From: Adiantum capillus-veneris
Lineage: Eukaryota > Streptophyta > Polypodiopsida > Polypodiales > Pteridaceae
Reading direction: 5' to 3'
DNA length: 64,000 bases
NCBI GenBank assembly: GCA_014529385.2
Contig: CM043950.1
Coordinates: 69,060,935-69,124,934 of the forward strand
Position numbers and translations under genes: made by a program. The notes under the pieces were generated by a model. The model made no database searches. It was given only the letters and a program-made list of their open reading frames with translations, and was not told where the DNA came from. This document shows, piece after piece, positions 22,507 through 35,011 of the stretch (the first letter of the stretch is position 1; each line of letters opens with the position of its first letter).

Positions 22507-24125
22507 CTAAATTTTGACCAAGGTAGCTCTAAGAGTCTTATTACGTGTATTCCTATGGGGGCAAGCGCGATAGACATGCCCTTGCTCCCCGCACTTGAAG
22601 CAACGGTTACCTTTTCGATAAAACTCTAACTCTTCAGGAGAGAGTTTATTTTTGCCTTTATAAACTCCCTTCTCCTTAGCTTTATTGTTGTTGGCATTGC
22701 CTTTAGGAGACTTTTGGACATTGTCCTTCCCCTTGGGCTCGTTACTACGGTCCTTGTTCTCCGTGGGCTTAAGATTTCTCTTAGCCCCTTGTTGGAATTT
22801 GATTTGTGAAGCCACCATGGTATGGAGTATGGCTGCAGATATGGTGCGTGGCCTTTGGGAGTTGACATACTCCACCATATTTTCAATTAAACCTGCACAA
22901 AATTGTTGTTTTTGCTCTCCAAAATCCCTCTTTTTGAAGACAGTGTCTTTGAAAATAAATCCCAAACTTGTCTACATATTTATGAATAGATTCGTAGGGA
23001 GAGAGCTTCAAGCTTTGCCATTCGGTGAGTACTTTGTCTTTGGCATCGGTAGCCAAAAACTGCTTCATGATGGAAGCTCATAAAGCTTTCCATGTTTGTG
23101 GAGCTTCACCATTTGCCCGTAGGCTAGACCACCATTGCCTGGAAGACTTTTGAAAATGCATAGCTACATGGTGTAGCTTATAGGACTCTGTGAAGCCCTC
23201 GTCTCCAAACACCGCATCAAATTGTTGGATGAAGGCCAAGACTTTTTCCGTAGCACCAAAGGTGCCATCGTAGGTAAGGAAAGAGATGTTCTTTTCTCCC
23301 TCTTTGAGCTTTTTTATCTTGGAAGACCTCTTCCATGCAGCATAGGATTTCCTATGGCCTCTTCTTTTAGGTGGCTCAAAAGCTGCACCATCACTTTCTT
23401 CGGAAGAGGAAGTCTATGAGGAGGATGGAGAAGAGGGTGACCTCTTTCTTGCCTTTTTCTTCCCTTGATCCTCCTTGTCTGCACCATCACTTTCTTCAGA
23501 AGAGGAAGAGGATGAAGAAGGTGGAGAAGAGGGTGAACTCTTTCTCGCCTTTTTCTTCTCTTGTTTTCTCTCGTCCCTCTTTGAATTATGGTGTAGAGAA
23601 GTATGCAATGGTCTTCTTCGTTTAGGGGTTGTTGGAGAGTGTTTTGCCCGCCGTCTTTGTGGAGCCATCTCTACCGAGGTGGCAGGAGATTCACTTCTTT
23701 CTCATTCGTTTGGTCGGGGCTCTACCATTGTAACTTGGGTTCTCCTTTGGGAAGGAGATGCATCATCGAGTAGTATATTTTTGAGCCCTTCATACAGATC
23801 CTCTTCGTCTTCCCTTATTGGAGAGAGTCCTCTTTTGGTAGTCTCACTAAGAGGCTTCCTAGGTACTCTCTCTTCTTGGTGGGGAGTTTGGAGAATACCA
23901 TGGGTTCGCAAATTGCAATTGTTGTAGCACTTCACCTTGGAGGCATGGGTTGCCCAAGGCTTGTTGTAGCCTAGAAACAAGATAGTTTACAAGCATAGGG
24001 GCATCATTAGTTGCTATTTCATTAACAAAATCAAATCTATCAACATTTATTTCAATCTCTTTTCCTTTGTCAGCCATACTAGCAAATTTTAGATGTAAAC
24101 TTTTACTTGTACTTTGGCACTTCAA
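22507..24125 (-). pseudogene. Gypsy B: gag with CCHC zinc knuckle
   Basis: N-terminal Ser/Lys/Arg-rich segments (24125-23414), a capsid-like middle ('VLTEWQSLKLSPYESIHKYV', about 23068-22883), and a C-terminal open segment of 152 codons ending with 'CFKCGEQGHVYRAC' (CX2CX4HX4C). An internal duplication of a 'SPSSPPSSSSS'-type acidic/serine segment at about 23400-23545 is absent from copy A. Confidence 0.75.
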
Positions 24126-24464
24126 GCCCTAGTTGCTACTCCTCTTTACCTTCAAAGATGAGCACTCAAGCATCTATACCCGTGGCTCAAACATTATTAA
24201 TTGCAAGGAATAGAAGAGAGGGTTCAACAGAGCCAAGAGAGCATCAATTCCTATCAAGCTTCTAATAGTTCAATAATGGTTAAGCCCCGTAGAACTACGT
24301 TATTAAGACCATAGCTCTCGACGGTGTCCCCGTTAACTGCATAAAGCAGGTGTGCTTCAAGGAAGAAAAATCCCTACTCTACTTACTCTTATGCAATTAA
24401 TAACACCAACCATTTGTAGCAAGCTTGAGGACCTCTCTTCTTGAGCAAGAAAGAGAAACCAATA

Positions 24465-24476
24465 GCTCTGATACCA
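24465..24476 (-). promoter_or_regulatory. Primer-binding site of gypsy B
   Basis: GCTCTGATACCA on plus, complementary to initiator tRNA-Met in the minus orientation, 1 nt from the LTR. Confidence 0.9.
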
Positions 24477-24477
24477 A

Positions 24478-25101
24478 TGTAACATTTAATGCACTAATAA
24501 CTTTGTGTAGTGGCTATTGATAACATAGTGAGCATTCATTAAAAACAAGTTCCTAATGAGCATAGAGAGAGTACTTAATTTGAGAAAGCGACATAGAGAT
24601 TTACACCTAGCTATTTGGCATTGACAATACTTGAAAAGAGAGAGAAATGGAACAGTTGACAACAGTTGAGCACTGGATTTACATTGAGCCGGTCCTCCCT
24701 CCATAAAGGTTTTGTATTATAGCTTCTCCCATCAAATGAGACTTTTGTACAATACAATTCTTGTGTTCCTTGACAAAACTTGTTGGTGCAATGAAGGAAG
24801 ATTCATGCACCAAATTATGCTTTAAAATCACACCTAGCATCCCTAGCCTCAGTCCCAAGACCTCACACACCTTCAAAAATGGTGAGAGCTAGCAAGGAAT
24901 GAGGATAGATCAAGAGGAAGAAGAGATATCTTACGAGAAAGAAGTATTCGCATCACATAATCACTCTAATAGCATAGCTTAGCTTAGTAATTAGCATGGT
25001 AGAGGAGATGAGCATGCCATTGAAGCTTGGCTCCTGGTTGGATTTGCATTCCATAGCCAAGAGTTGTTGGAGAAGGAGATGGAGTTCTTCTTGCACACGA
25101 G

Positions 25102-25137
<36 letters not shown>

Positions 25138-26007
25138 CATTTTGTATGAGTAAAATGCAGCCCCTTCTCTCATCTTGGTTGACCCCTCTTGCTAAATGCT
25201 CATGATGGCCTCCCATTGGCTCTTGTAAAGCTTAGCCAATCACAAATTAGAAGCATAGTTGCTAGCCTTGTGACATGTGTCCCCTTTTTCCCTTTTGTGG
25301 GAGCTTTAGGCAATTAAATAATTCAATTAAACTCTCATTTGACCTCTTAGTCTTCTGGCCAATAGGAATCAGGCAAGCCATTGGGTTGTTGAATGCTCAT
25401 TGGACCCCTTGGTAAATTGTCCAGTAGTCTTCTACGGAGCTTAATTTCTATTGTTTCTTTTATCAAACATTTTTTTAAAAATTGATTAGACTAAATTTAT
25501 TCGACTGATTCTCATTGGTCCACCTCTATGGCCATCCAGTAGGATTTGAGGAAAGCTTGGGGCCAACTAGCCTAGGAGCCCGACATGTGTCAAAGTATTC
25601 CAAAGGGGGAGCTTTGGATTGTGTGTGTGTGTGTGTGTCATCCCCTACTCTCATGGCTCGCCCCCTCCTTAATAGGGATGTGGGAAGACTTTTTAGTCTT
25701 ACCATGACCATCCAACTTTCCCCTATATTGGCCTTTGAACAATTGAATAAAAAATTAGGAACCTTAGCCTATAGAAGTCTTAATGGAGCTGAACCTTAGG
25801 TATTTTTAAGCCCCATTGAAGTACATTGCTCTTTTGCAAGCCGTCCCCCTTTGGATCCCTATTTTCCCTCCTTTGGATCCCTACAAAAACTGATCTAACA
25901 GCCTTAGCAATATTATAGCTTTTACTCCCCTGGTACTTCCCCATATTAAATGATCAGTTTAACATGAGAAAATCATTTGGGAGAATTAGATAGTAGTTTT
26001 TATGACA
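24478..26007 (-). repeat. Gypsy LTR shared by copies B and E
   Basis: About 1.53 kb, homologous to LTR D in inverted orientation, with ends TGTAAC...ATGACA on plus. One side carries the primer site and gag of copy B. The other side carries the 3' UTR and integrase of copy E in the same orientation. It is therefore both the 5' LTR of B and the 3' LTR of E. GT tracts lie at 25103-25135 and 25619-25638. Confidence 0.85.
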
Positions 26008-27830
26008 GTAAACACAACACCCCAATCCACTGGGATCCACCTTCAAAATTTGCACTCTTACTTGCAGACCATTGTCTGCACACTTCTCGACTCACCCACA
26101 CTACACCAAACCACCATAACTTAACGCACACCCACAAATTCCATTGTTTCCTACATTCCCATGCACTCAAACACCGCACACTCTCTCTCCCTTTATCACA
26201 CATCACCATCAGGGGTGGCGCACGCTGACACACACCCGGAGACACCCTCTACAAGGGCAAAAGAGAAGGGGGGAAAGGGAATCGACACCACAAAAACGAT
26301 GCAATTCAAGGGAGTTTTTTTATTCATTAACCAAAAGCTAGTACAAATTTCTTTATGGCACCATAGTCGCACCTCGGCTTGCCCCAAACACTGGCTCGAC
26401 AACCTTTCCCTATAGCTTTCCTGCACACAAGAACACACCTCCGTGGTGGTGACACACTGTCTCTCCTTCGACTCCTCGTTACAAAGGAAAGGCCCTTTCT
26501 TGGGCTCACCCCACACACAACAAAGTTTTTATGACATTTATAAGACAAAAACTTTGTTCATTTATACATATTTACATTTGCTTACTCTAGGGAATCATTG
26601 TAAGCATTGACAAGGTTTAGGTTATCCTTTAGTTGTATGCCTTGCATCCATCTAGCATCTTTAAAAGGATAATTTTTAAACTTGATAAGATATCATTGAA
26701 TAGTCTTATAGCCTCATAATACCTTGTTTTGTCGGAGAATGGACTCGGGTTGCAACACCTCTTCTTCGTCCTCAATCTTCGGTGGGTCTTCAATGATTGC
26801 TTCTTGAGGTGGCTCTCCTTTGTAAGGCTTTAGCAGGCTCACGTGGAAAGCATTGTGTATGGGCCAATGGTTGGGCAACTTGAGTTGATAGCCCATTTCA
26901 TTGATTGGTCTAAGAATCTAGAAGGGACCATAGTACCTTTTTGCTAACTTAGCATAGTACTTTTGGTGTCCCGTAGGATTTTTGCTCGTTGTGTACCTTA
27001 ATCGAGCCTTGGGAAACTTAAGCAAGACCCAATCATTTTGTTTAAAGGCTAGGACTCTTTTGTGATTATGAGTAGTAGCCTTTTGCCTTTGCTGAGAGAT
27101 GGATAAAGCATCCTTAATCTTTTGGAAAGATTCTTGGAGGTCTCGGATATATTCATCTACAGCAAAGATCTTCCCATGTACCTTGAGTAGCAAGGACCTT
27201 TTTTATCTTCCCTCTATCATCTCAAAAGGTGCTTTTCCCGTGAAATTATGTACATTGTTATTGTAAGCACACTCCACTGAGGGTAAGTACTTCTCCCATT
27301 GGGACTTTTGATCTACTTCTGTGACATGAGCTTTTAGTAGATCACGAATGGTTTGGTGAGCTATTTCAATTTGGCCATCCCCTTAGAGATAATAGGCCAA
27401 AGAGAAGTTTAGCTTTGTACCTAAATTCTCAAAGAGATCCTTTCAAAAATTACTGGGCATTCTAGGATCTCTATCGAACACTATGGCCATTGGCAAGCCT
27501 TGGTACTTGAAGATTTGTGATATAAAGAGGGTTGCCATTTGATGGGCTTTGATAGTCTTTTTGACATGTATGAAATGTGCTTGTTTACTAAATTTGTCTA
27601 CTATCTTCCATATTCTTGTATTCCCATGGATAGACTTGGGAAATCCAAAGAAAATCCATGGATATGCGCTCCCACGGTGAATTAGGGATTGGCAAAGGTT
27701 GAAGCAATCGTGGTTGCTTCCCTCTATCAAACTTTGTCTTTTGACATACCACACATTTTGAAACATACTCTTGTATGTTTGCTTTCATGGCATACCACAC
27801 ATTTTGAAACATACTCTTGTATGTTTGAAA
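26008..27830 (-). mobile_element. Ty3/gypsy chromovirus copy E, 3' half
   Basis: Minus-strand integrase core (27766-27443 and 27193-26918), C-terminal integrase (26896-26714: 'LPNHWPIHNAFHVSLLKPYK') and chromodomain remnant, followed by the 3' UTR (about 26640-26008). A 45-bp direct duplication at about 27746-27825 ('ataccacacattttgaaac' twice) marks its broken 5' end. Stops occur near both the catalytic Asp and the chromodomain. It runs directly into LTR B. Confidence 0.85.
26640..27766 (-). pseudogene. Gypsy E: integrase and chromodomain remnant
   Basis: 'IVDKFSKQAHF', 'DRDPRMPSNF' and 'KKTIKAHQMATLF' are integrase core segments. A broken region at 27440-27190 should contain the third catalytic residue. 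'LKVHGKIFAVDEYIRDLQES' and 'KNPTGHQKYYAKLAKRYYGP' follow. The chromodomain start, 'LQPESILRQNKVL', then loses frame. Confidence 0.8.
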
Positions 27831-28540
27831 TATTAATGAGCAAAGCATGGTAAAGATAAGATAAACTAGTGCAATGATGTCAAAACTTAGTTCAAAAATC
27901 CTACATAGTTCAAACAAAAATTGCTAGTATTTTTTGTTTGCTTCTTTGGGAGGAGGACACTTGATCGCTTAATAAAAGAGAAATTGCCGAATACTACTTC
28001 ACCTTATATAATTGTAGTTAAACTCAACTTATTAATGATTTTATCACTTTCTTATTGTTTTAGAAAGCCATCGTGACCCTTTCACTTGTTTCAAACATTC
28101 TGAAAAACGACCTCTCTATTAGCAACCTTTGGGGCCTCCTCCCATTTCTTTTTTTTTCTTTTCCTCTTAACTCTAAAGCTTAGCCATTGTCTTCTTCTTC
28201 TTTTTTTTCTTTCAAATTGCAGTCACTCCTTCCTTTTACCTTTACAAATAATAACCAAGGGGTTTTTTCTTAAACCCTTGTTCCCCATATTGCCAGTGCT
28301 CTGTGTACTAATTCTCGAGCTGCAAAAAGCTACCGAAGGTCGCCAACTTGGAGTCCAAACTTGCCAACCCACGCCCCACTTGAACTTTACCAAGGCTGCA
28401 AATCGGGGCTGCAAAAACCAAGAAAATCACTTGGTGCTGCCATGCCAACAATTTTGGTCAAATTCCCACCTAGCACAACTTGATCACCGCAACTCCGATT
28501 ATCAAGCCATTAATTCCTGTCAACTTCACGTGACATGATC
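27831..28540. other. Intergenic DNA
   Basis: AT-rich with T/C-rich tracts at 28140-28215. No gene is recognised. An 86-codon plus ORF (28278-28538) has no recognisable family. Confidence 0.4.
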
Positions 28541-28960
28541 CACCCTCTAGAACCTGGTCGAAGCTCAAAACCCATCAAATGGCACGTCTTTTGATGTTGT
28601 CAAGTGGGCATACACTCGATCCCCGACAAATTTTCAAATGGCCATAACTTTTCCATCTGAACTCTGATTGGCAATCCGAAACGATCGGCATGCTCCATAA
28701 CTTGAACTTTACACACCCACTTGCACATTCTAGTTCGGGCTAAGTGTCCCCATCTGTTGTGCCCGTCGAGGATCTGAAAGATCCCTCAAATTTGAACTAG
28801 CACATCTTTCACACCAAAGCTCCGTTTGACGAGCCGTCTGGAAGAGCTTCTAGAGCCTCTCAAACACTATATTTCATGGCACTTTCCCAGCACTTTGGAC
28901 ACTTTGACCTCCATTTCAATTGGCTCTCTTTGAAGCCCCCTTGGCAAAAAAAAACCACAT
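28541..28960 (+). repeat. Dispersed repeat, copy 1 (see 54150-54560)
   Basis: The segment with 'atggccataacttttccat', 'actctgattggcaatccg' and 'ctccgtttgacgagccgtct' aligns in the same order and orientation with 54150-54560. It resembles leader or LTR sequence of plant retrotransposons, but no terminal structure was found. Confidence 0.5.
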
Positions 28961-30548
28961 TAGGCATACATTTTCTGCCATGACCTGGTTGCCTAGGGCC
29001 TTTATACATGCCTTAGCCCTTCATTGTGCACCTGCCAACATACACAGCATTGCATTGCACACTTCCCAGTACTGACCAACTTTGGTTGCACCAACGTGCT
29101 AATGCTAATTTTTCATTGATAGCTACCATTTTAACCGAGTCTGTACATGCATCCTAGCCGTGCATTTGTAGATGATATCCGTGGGTAGTCTTTTTCCCTA
29201 AAACACACCTCTATTCATTAAATATTGGCAATAAGTATAAATTGAAGCTTAAATCTATAAGTTAAAGTAGCATTTAGACAGTGTGAAATATCAAATGCTT
29301 TCCACATAATGCTAAGGTAGACCTATCATGAAAATCAATTAATACAATAAGTAATAGTATATTGCAATCATCCTATGATGTATGTAACCACCTCGTGTTT
29401 ACCATGCATGAGTTTTTCAACCATTACAAGTTAAAACAAGTAATTACATAAGGTATTGTACTGATCTTGTGAATCCCTCTTTGTTCTAAAATCGTCCAGT
29501 CAGTGTTAAGTGTATCATCCTATGCTAGTGTTTTCGAAGCTCCCACTACTAAAAACAAAGTAGATGAAGTCAACCGCCCTAAATTTTTGGCTAGTATTTT
29601 GTTTGCTTTAGCAACTTTCTTTTAAAAAAACCATGTAGACATGTCTTTTAGGATGTTTGAACAATAATTAGATCAATACTTAAACTCATGCCATGATGGT
29701 AGGTAAAACTAGACATATCATGCGAAATTATACAGAGATAATATCCATGTGTGGTGAAGGTAGTGCTATGACCATATTGTGTCATAAGTAAGACATATGC
29801 AAGATTTTTGCGCTAAGCTAGGCAATCCGTTGGTATATTGTTTGTTAACAAAAAGTAAAAAAGGTTAACATCATAGTATTCGTGAAATCACTATCCAAAA
29901 AGTATAAATATATGGTGTCATTGAGTAACTCAACTTTAATTTAAAAAATTAGATACGCTAGTCCTGAAAAATTTGCCAGCATCCCGTTTGTTTTATTGAC
30001 AATTTTCAAAAAAACCAATAAACATATTCTATTTGCTAACACTATACTCATAAGATAGATTTTCATATCTTCAATTCATCAATCATCTAATATCCTACAG
30101 TAATGTGATCATTTTGAAAGAAGACTACTATTACATCAGCTAGCCTTTCTAAAGCTAGTTCATAAATCAACTCAGGTCTCTTTCTTATAGACAAAATTCA
30201 GCACTTAGTTCAATTGTTAATAAAACTAAAATTGTATGTCGAATTTATATCAGATATGCCCAATGAGGAATCAAATGAATACTTCAAATATCTCAATAGG
30301 CAACAAGGCCTACATCATTCATTGAAATAGCTACTATCTTAGCAAAGATTGCAGGTTCGCAAGACACTCTCTATGTGTATTGAAATTGGCTGAATTTGTA
30401 AGCTTGAGACACTGACAATATCCAAATTGAAAATGATCAAAAGCAGTTCCCAGTTGATTGCGTATAAGGGCATCAAGCACAATGTAGGTTATGTGTGTGC
30501 TTATGTAGATGCATAAGATTGTGAGTGTGCTTGTGCATGTGGGTGTGC
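28961..30548. other. AT-rich intergenic DNA
   Basis: No gene is seen. Diverged copies of a short motif of the type 'tttgcyagyat...gtttg...aaaaaaacca' occur at about 29585-29640 and 29968-30020, with a shorter trace at about 27920-27945. Confidence 0.4.

Positions 30549-30615
<67 letters not shown>
30549..30615. repeat. (GT)n microsatellite
   Basis: About 65 bp of almost uninterrupted GT, preceded by degenerate GT-rich sequence from about 30530. The His-Thr ORFs translated from it are artefacts. Confidence 0.95.
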
Positions 30616-30616
<1 letters not shown>

Positions 30617-30837
30617 CTATGATGGAGAAAGTGTTCGTAGCATATGCTGATATAGCTAAGGCAAGCAAGGCAAAGTACTGAATGTGCAAAGAATCCATGC
30701 GCAGAGGATTCTAGATTTTTAAATTTTAAGTATAGCATGCATGTATCCAATGCATTAAGGGTAAGGCATATGATACCAACCATCTACGCAAATAGATGTC
30801 CCAGCTCATTCTAGGTGATCATTCTTATGGTATGTTA

Positions 30838-31540
30838 ATTAAAGAGGGTCTGACCCATATCAAGCTCATTAGATGTGTTGTGTCTATCCAATTCCAGCTT
30901 GTTCATAGATACAAAAGTCCACAGAAACTAGAATAAATTTCCTTTCATTGGTATAATAGATATATGTACTCGATAACAACCACAAAGCTAGTCCTTCAAT
31001 GTCCTTATCTTGTCATTTTTGAATAGCAATGCATTTTTTCCTTATCTCAATGAGGTTTATGTCTTGAGCACTTGAAAATATTCAATTCTTATAATTTAAT
31101 GATAACCTCTTAAGTTTGCAGTACCAGCTGCTAATTGTCATATGTTGATCTACCTTAGCTTCATAAGTAAGCTTTAACATATCCCATTAACTAGGGATGA
31201 TTACACTTCCATTGACCATCAAGTGGTTGTTATCAAGTACATGTATCTTTTATACCAATGAAATGACGTTTATTCTAGTTGTCGTGAACTTTGGTAGTTG
31301 TGAACAAGCTAGAATTGGATGGACACAACACATCTAATGAGCTTGATATGGGTCAACCATCTTTAATTATCTCTTAAGCGCCTGAAATTATTCAAGTTTT
31401 ATAATTTAATGATAACCTTTTAAGTCTATAGTACCAGCTTCTAATTATGATATGGTGATTTACCTCGGCTTCATAAAAAAGTTTTAACATATCCCATTAA
31501 CTAGGGATAATAACACTTCCATTGACCATCATTGAAGGAC
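30838..31540. repeat. Foldback with overlapping direct duplication
   Basis: 30838-30985 is inverted relative to about 31209-31368; landmarks are 'acccatatcaagctcatta' and its complement. A direct repeat links about 31072-31230 with 31378-31535 ('ttataatttaatgataacc', 'catatcccattaactaggga'). 'ctagtccttcaatg' at about 30989 also has its complement at about 31530. This resembles a decayed foldback or MITE-type element duplicated once. No transposase is seen. Confidence 0.65.
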
Positions 31541-33004
31541 TAGCTTTTCATCGTAACTATAGGAAATACATTGTGGGTGGACCATGAAGGTTACAAAACC
31601 AAAATCGGTACATAAGTAGTAATGGAGCTAGCATAGGGGGAGGAACACATGGTTAAAGTGCTTAGAATACATCAGTGTAAAGCAGACCAACAATTCATCT
31701 TTGGTATTAAGATCTTTAGCAACAACATTAACTTGAGTTTTTCCTTTGTCTTTGTAGTGGTTGTCATTGCTTGTGTTTGCTTTGTGCTTATTGTTGTTAT
31801 CTTTGTATGACATACATTGCAAATATAAAGTTGTGCAAGATCACCTATTTAACTTGAGCTTTTGATGCTATGTCCACACAGAGCGCGGGAAGAAGACCTT
31901 GGAGCTTGGAGACTTTTGCTTGGCTTATAGCCTTTGAGGCTTCATGGGAGTGAGCTCTTGCTTTAGATGGCAAGTGGAGAGGCCCTTGGACTTGAGGTGC
32001 ATGCAACAACATATGGGGACAGCTGCAATAAGTAATGATGAGGAGTAGTAGCCTGCGATGGCATGGATCACCACAAGATGAGGAGGCAAGGTTGTAGGTG
32101 GGGCTCAACAATCACACATGGATAGAGTAGTAGACATGGCAAGTAGGGCTTGGATAGGTGTGTGTGGCTTGAACATCATCATTTTTGTGATCTATAGGGA
32201 GTTGAGCACATGGAGCTGATAGAGAGGGTCAAGTCAATGGGCAAGACTAGCATGGTACGCATGTGCCATGGTCATGGAGCATTAAATGATGAAGAGGAAG
32301 GGCATGCAAGAGTTGATATATACAGCTGGAGTGAGAGTCATGACAAGTGGAAATGTGGGCTTCTATATTTGAAGTTGAACCTCACTTGAAACAGGCCACT
32401 TTCAAAGTCCATGATTTTTTTGACCTAATATTGGTCCTTCTCACACATGAAGGCATGCACACGTGTACACACACACACACACACCTAATTTTCGAGAGAT
32501 ATGATTGGTAACTCTAATTTGCTTGGATTTTAAACAAAAAATGGGCTCTTATGGAAGGTTGTGCAAAGAGTTATTGATGTAAGCATTCAAATGAATCGAA
32601 TGCAACACTTGATGGTGAACAAGAACAAGAAAAAAACACCCCCCCCCCCCCCCCCAAAAAAAAAAAAAGAGCAAATTGATCAACATTTGCCATAATTAAT
32701 TACCCAATTAGCTCCTGAGAGTAGTGGCCCATGGACATGCTCTCAATGGCCTAATCAAGGGTTACTTTGGGCTTTATTAAAGTTATGAGTGTCGATTGAA
32801 AGCCTAAGAGGAGGTGCCATACAATTTAGACAAGAGAGGGATTTGATTAGGATCAATAGAGGTGATTAAGATATGTTAATCACACTAAAATACTTTGATT
32901 CTAGTTGTGGATTATGGTGGATAATCTAATGTAGCATTCATGCTAGTGGCATAATCAAGAGATTAAGAAGGTTGTAATCACTCTTAGACAATCAATACAC
33001 ACAA
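31541..33004. other. Intergenic DNA with homopolymer tracts
   Basis: A C-run followed by an A-run lies at about 32637-32668, and a short AC tract at 32467-32482. Small minus ORFs (31822-31628, 32111-31845) match no recognised family. Confidence 0.4.
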
Positions 33005-33168
33005 GAGCATAGCATAAGCACACAATGATTATTGATTATTGAAAAGACTAGACACATGCTCAATATTTAGCCTATAGCTAAATATTGAGCATAGCATAAG
33101 CACACAATGATTATTGAAAAGACTAGATACATGCTCAATATTTAGCCTATAGCTAAGCATTTGTGCAC
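33005..33168. repeat. 82-bp tandem duplication with a 13-bp-arm hairpin
   Basis: Copies start 'gagcatagcataagc' at 33005 and 33087. Copy 1 ends with a perfect inverted repeat at about 33059-33089 (CTCAATATTTAGC / GCTAAATATTGAG, loop CTATA). In copy 2 the right arm has decayed. The hairpin lies on the duplication boundary. Confidence 0.75.
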
Positions 33169-34798
33169 ACATAAATGATGATGTTGCAAGAATTGCCAAG
33201 TAGACTGCACACTAGGATTCCACATGTGATGTATCACATGGTCTATCACATGTCACATGTTGACTAAGTATTCACTAGTAAGTGGAAGCTCACACATATT
33301 AAGTGCTACAAATCCCACATCCTAAAATTTCCCTACTACTTTTCTATGGTCATGTATGCAAAGTATGCATAACTTGAATGACATCACTAACCTAACCTAT
33401 ACAAAATCCATGGCAAGTATAATCGGTATAGCTTTCTCGTGGTCCACTGGTGTCGCCAAGTTGTTGGGACCAACTTCATGGTCATTCTCGCAGCTTGATC
33501 ATCATGAACTCTCTTACAAGGTGCCATAGCATATGTAGATGGTCACTATTACACTTAGATTAATTTATTAGCCTCATGTAATTTACCATGGTAGCCAAGA
33601 ATATACTAAGGCTATTAAATGCACTCTCATAATTTTTTGGTAATTTTTTTGTTTATTTTCTTTATTTTAGAGCTAATTTTTTAGAATAAATATCTAGTTT
33701 ATAGATTTGTATAGATTAAATAAACTCTCTAATAATTAACATAGGTAGATATAACTAAGGGATTTTTACCATATTTATCTCGTAATTAACTTACTTTCTT
33801 GTAACTATTTTACTCAATTTATATATAAAAGAGAAAATTTGCTAATATTAATAAGAAAAATCAAGGGTTCAAGCTTCTCCTAGTTATATCTAGTTATTAT
33901 AACAAAGACTTACCAAATCTATATTATTGGAAAAAATAGCTATTTTTAAGATTAAATTTAGTATTATTTCAACTAAAATAATCAAAATAAAAAGTGAATA
34001 TAATTTAAATTTTTTTGAGAAATTATCATTTTTTTAAGATCAAATCAATTTTATATTACAAGATTTTTATTTTTAATAGTCATATGTATAATTAATGGAA
34101 ATTCCTATGTTCTAAGAATTCTATAATTAACAAAAAATATATATGAAGAGTAAAATCGAGCAACATAACTTTACCAATGATTCTTCCCAATATCTTAAAG
34201 GTTTTGAGAAATCAAATTCAGCTTAAATTCAAACAAAGCTAATTTTCCCTCTATTTTAATAGCGCAAAAATTGTTGATGCATGTCTCTCAATCATGCAAT
34301 AGAAAATACAATTTTTACTTTTATTTTCTTAATTAGTCTTTAAGTTAGTTAATTTATACTAATCAAAGTAAAAGTCATCAATACTTTTGATAAATGCAAG
34401 TACATATAGTGCTTAATTGATACTCTCCTATTATATGTGGTTAGCATTACAATTAGAAGAGTTGGCATGTAATGGTTAATTACCATGTTGTCTTTTATTT
34501 TTACTAATAATGTATTGATGTTGTGTAGATTGGAACTCTGGGAACTAAGGATAAGGTCCCATCAATTAACTCTCGGACATTTATGTTTGCATAGTGTTGT
34601 AGTTATTTTTGTCAATAAGTCAATATGGCTCTATTGTACATATTTAGTGAGAACACACCTATAAAGGGTCATGCAATAAATGATATCCACCACTCATGCT
34701 AAAGTGTAAATAGGGGCCTCAAATATTTGGCACCTAAAATAGGTCAATAATAAAAGTTAAATGCTCAACTCCACAAGGTTTGTGGAGTAAGTAATAGA
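33169..34798. other. Very AT-rich intergenic DNA
   Basis: No ORF, repeat unit or RNA gene is supported in this stretch. Confidence 0.5.
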
Positions 34799-35011
34799 GA
34801 TTCTAACTTAAAGGGGACTTAGCTCAGTTGCATACGGTACCTAAGGAAAAATTCAGCATAATAACGCTTAAGCATGCATAATCAACTAAACATGATTAGC
34901 ATAATCACTCTTGTTAAGCAACAAGGTGTGTAATTAATATAGATTCTAACCTAAAGGGGACTTAGTATAGTTGCATAGAGTACCTAAGGAAAAATTCAGC
35001 ATAACAACGCT
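34799..35011. repeat. 70-bp direct repeat with tRNA-like A-box
   Basis: 'gattctaac' through 'aaaaattcagcata' plus 'aacgct' occurs at 34799-34868 and 34942-35011. Copy 1 has 'ggggacttagctcagttg', which resembles the 5' end and internal A-box of a tRNA. No matching B-box, cloverleaf or tail follows, so a tRNA gene is not supported. It could be a piece of a tRNA-derived SINE. Confidence 0.45.

Larger units (their letters stand above)
21586..24477 (-). mobile_element. Ty3/gypsy chromovirus copy B, internal part
   Basis: The minus-strand order is primer site (24465-24476), gag, protease and RT N-terminal part, ending at 21586 against gypsy C. It is very similar to copy A over the same span. Its LTR is at 24478-26007. 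Confidence 0.85.

Noticed and set aside
34799-34868. tRNA gene
   Set aside because: Only the A-box-like 5' segment fits; no anticodon arm, B-box or acceptor stem partner.
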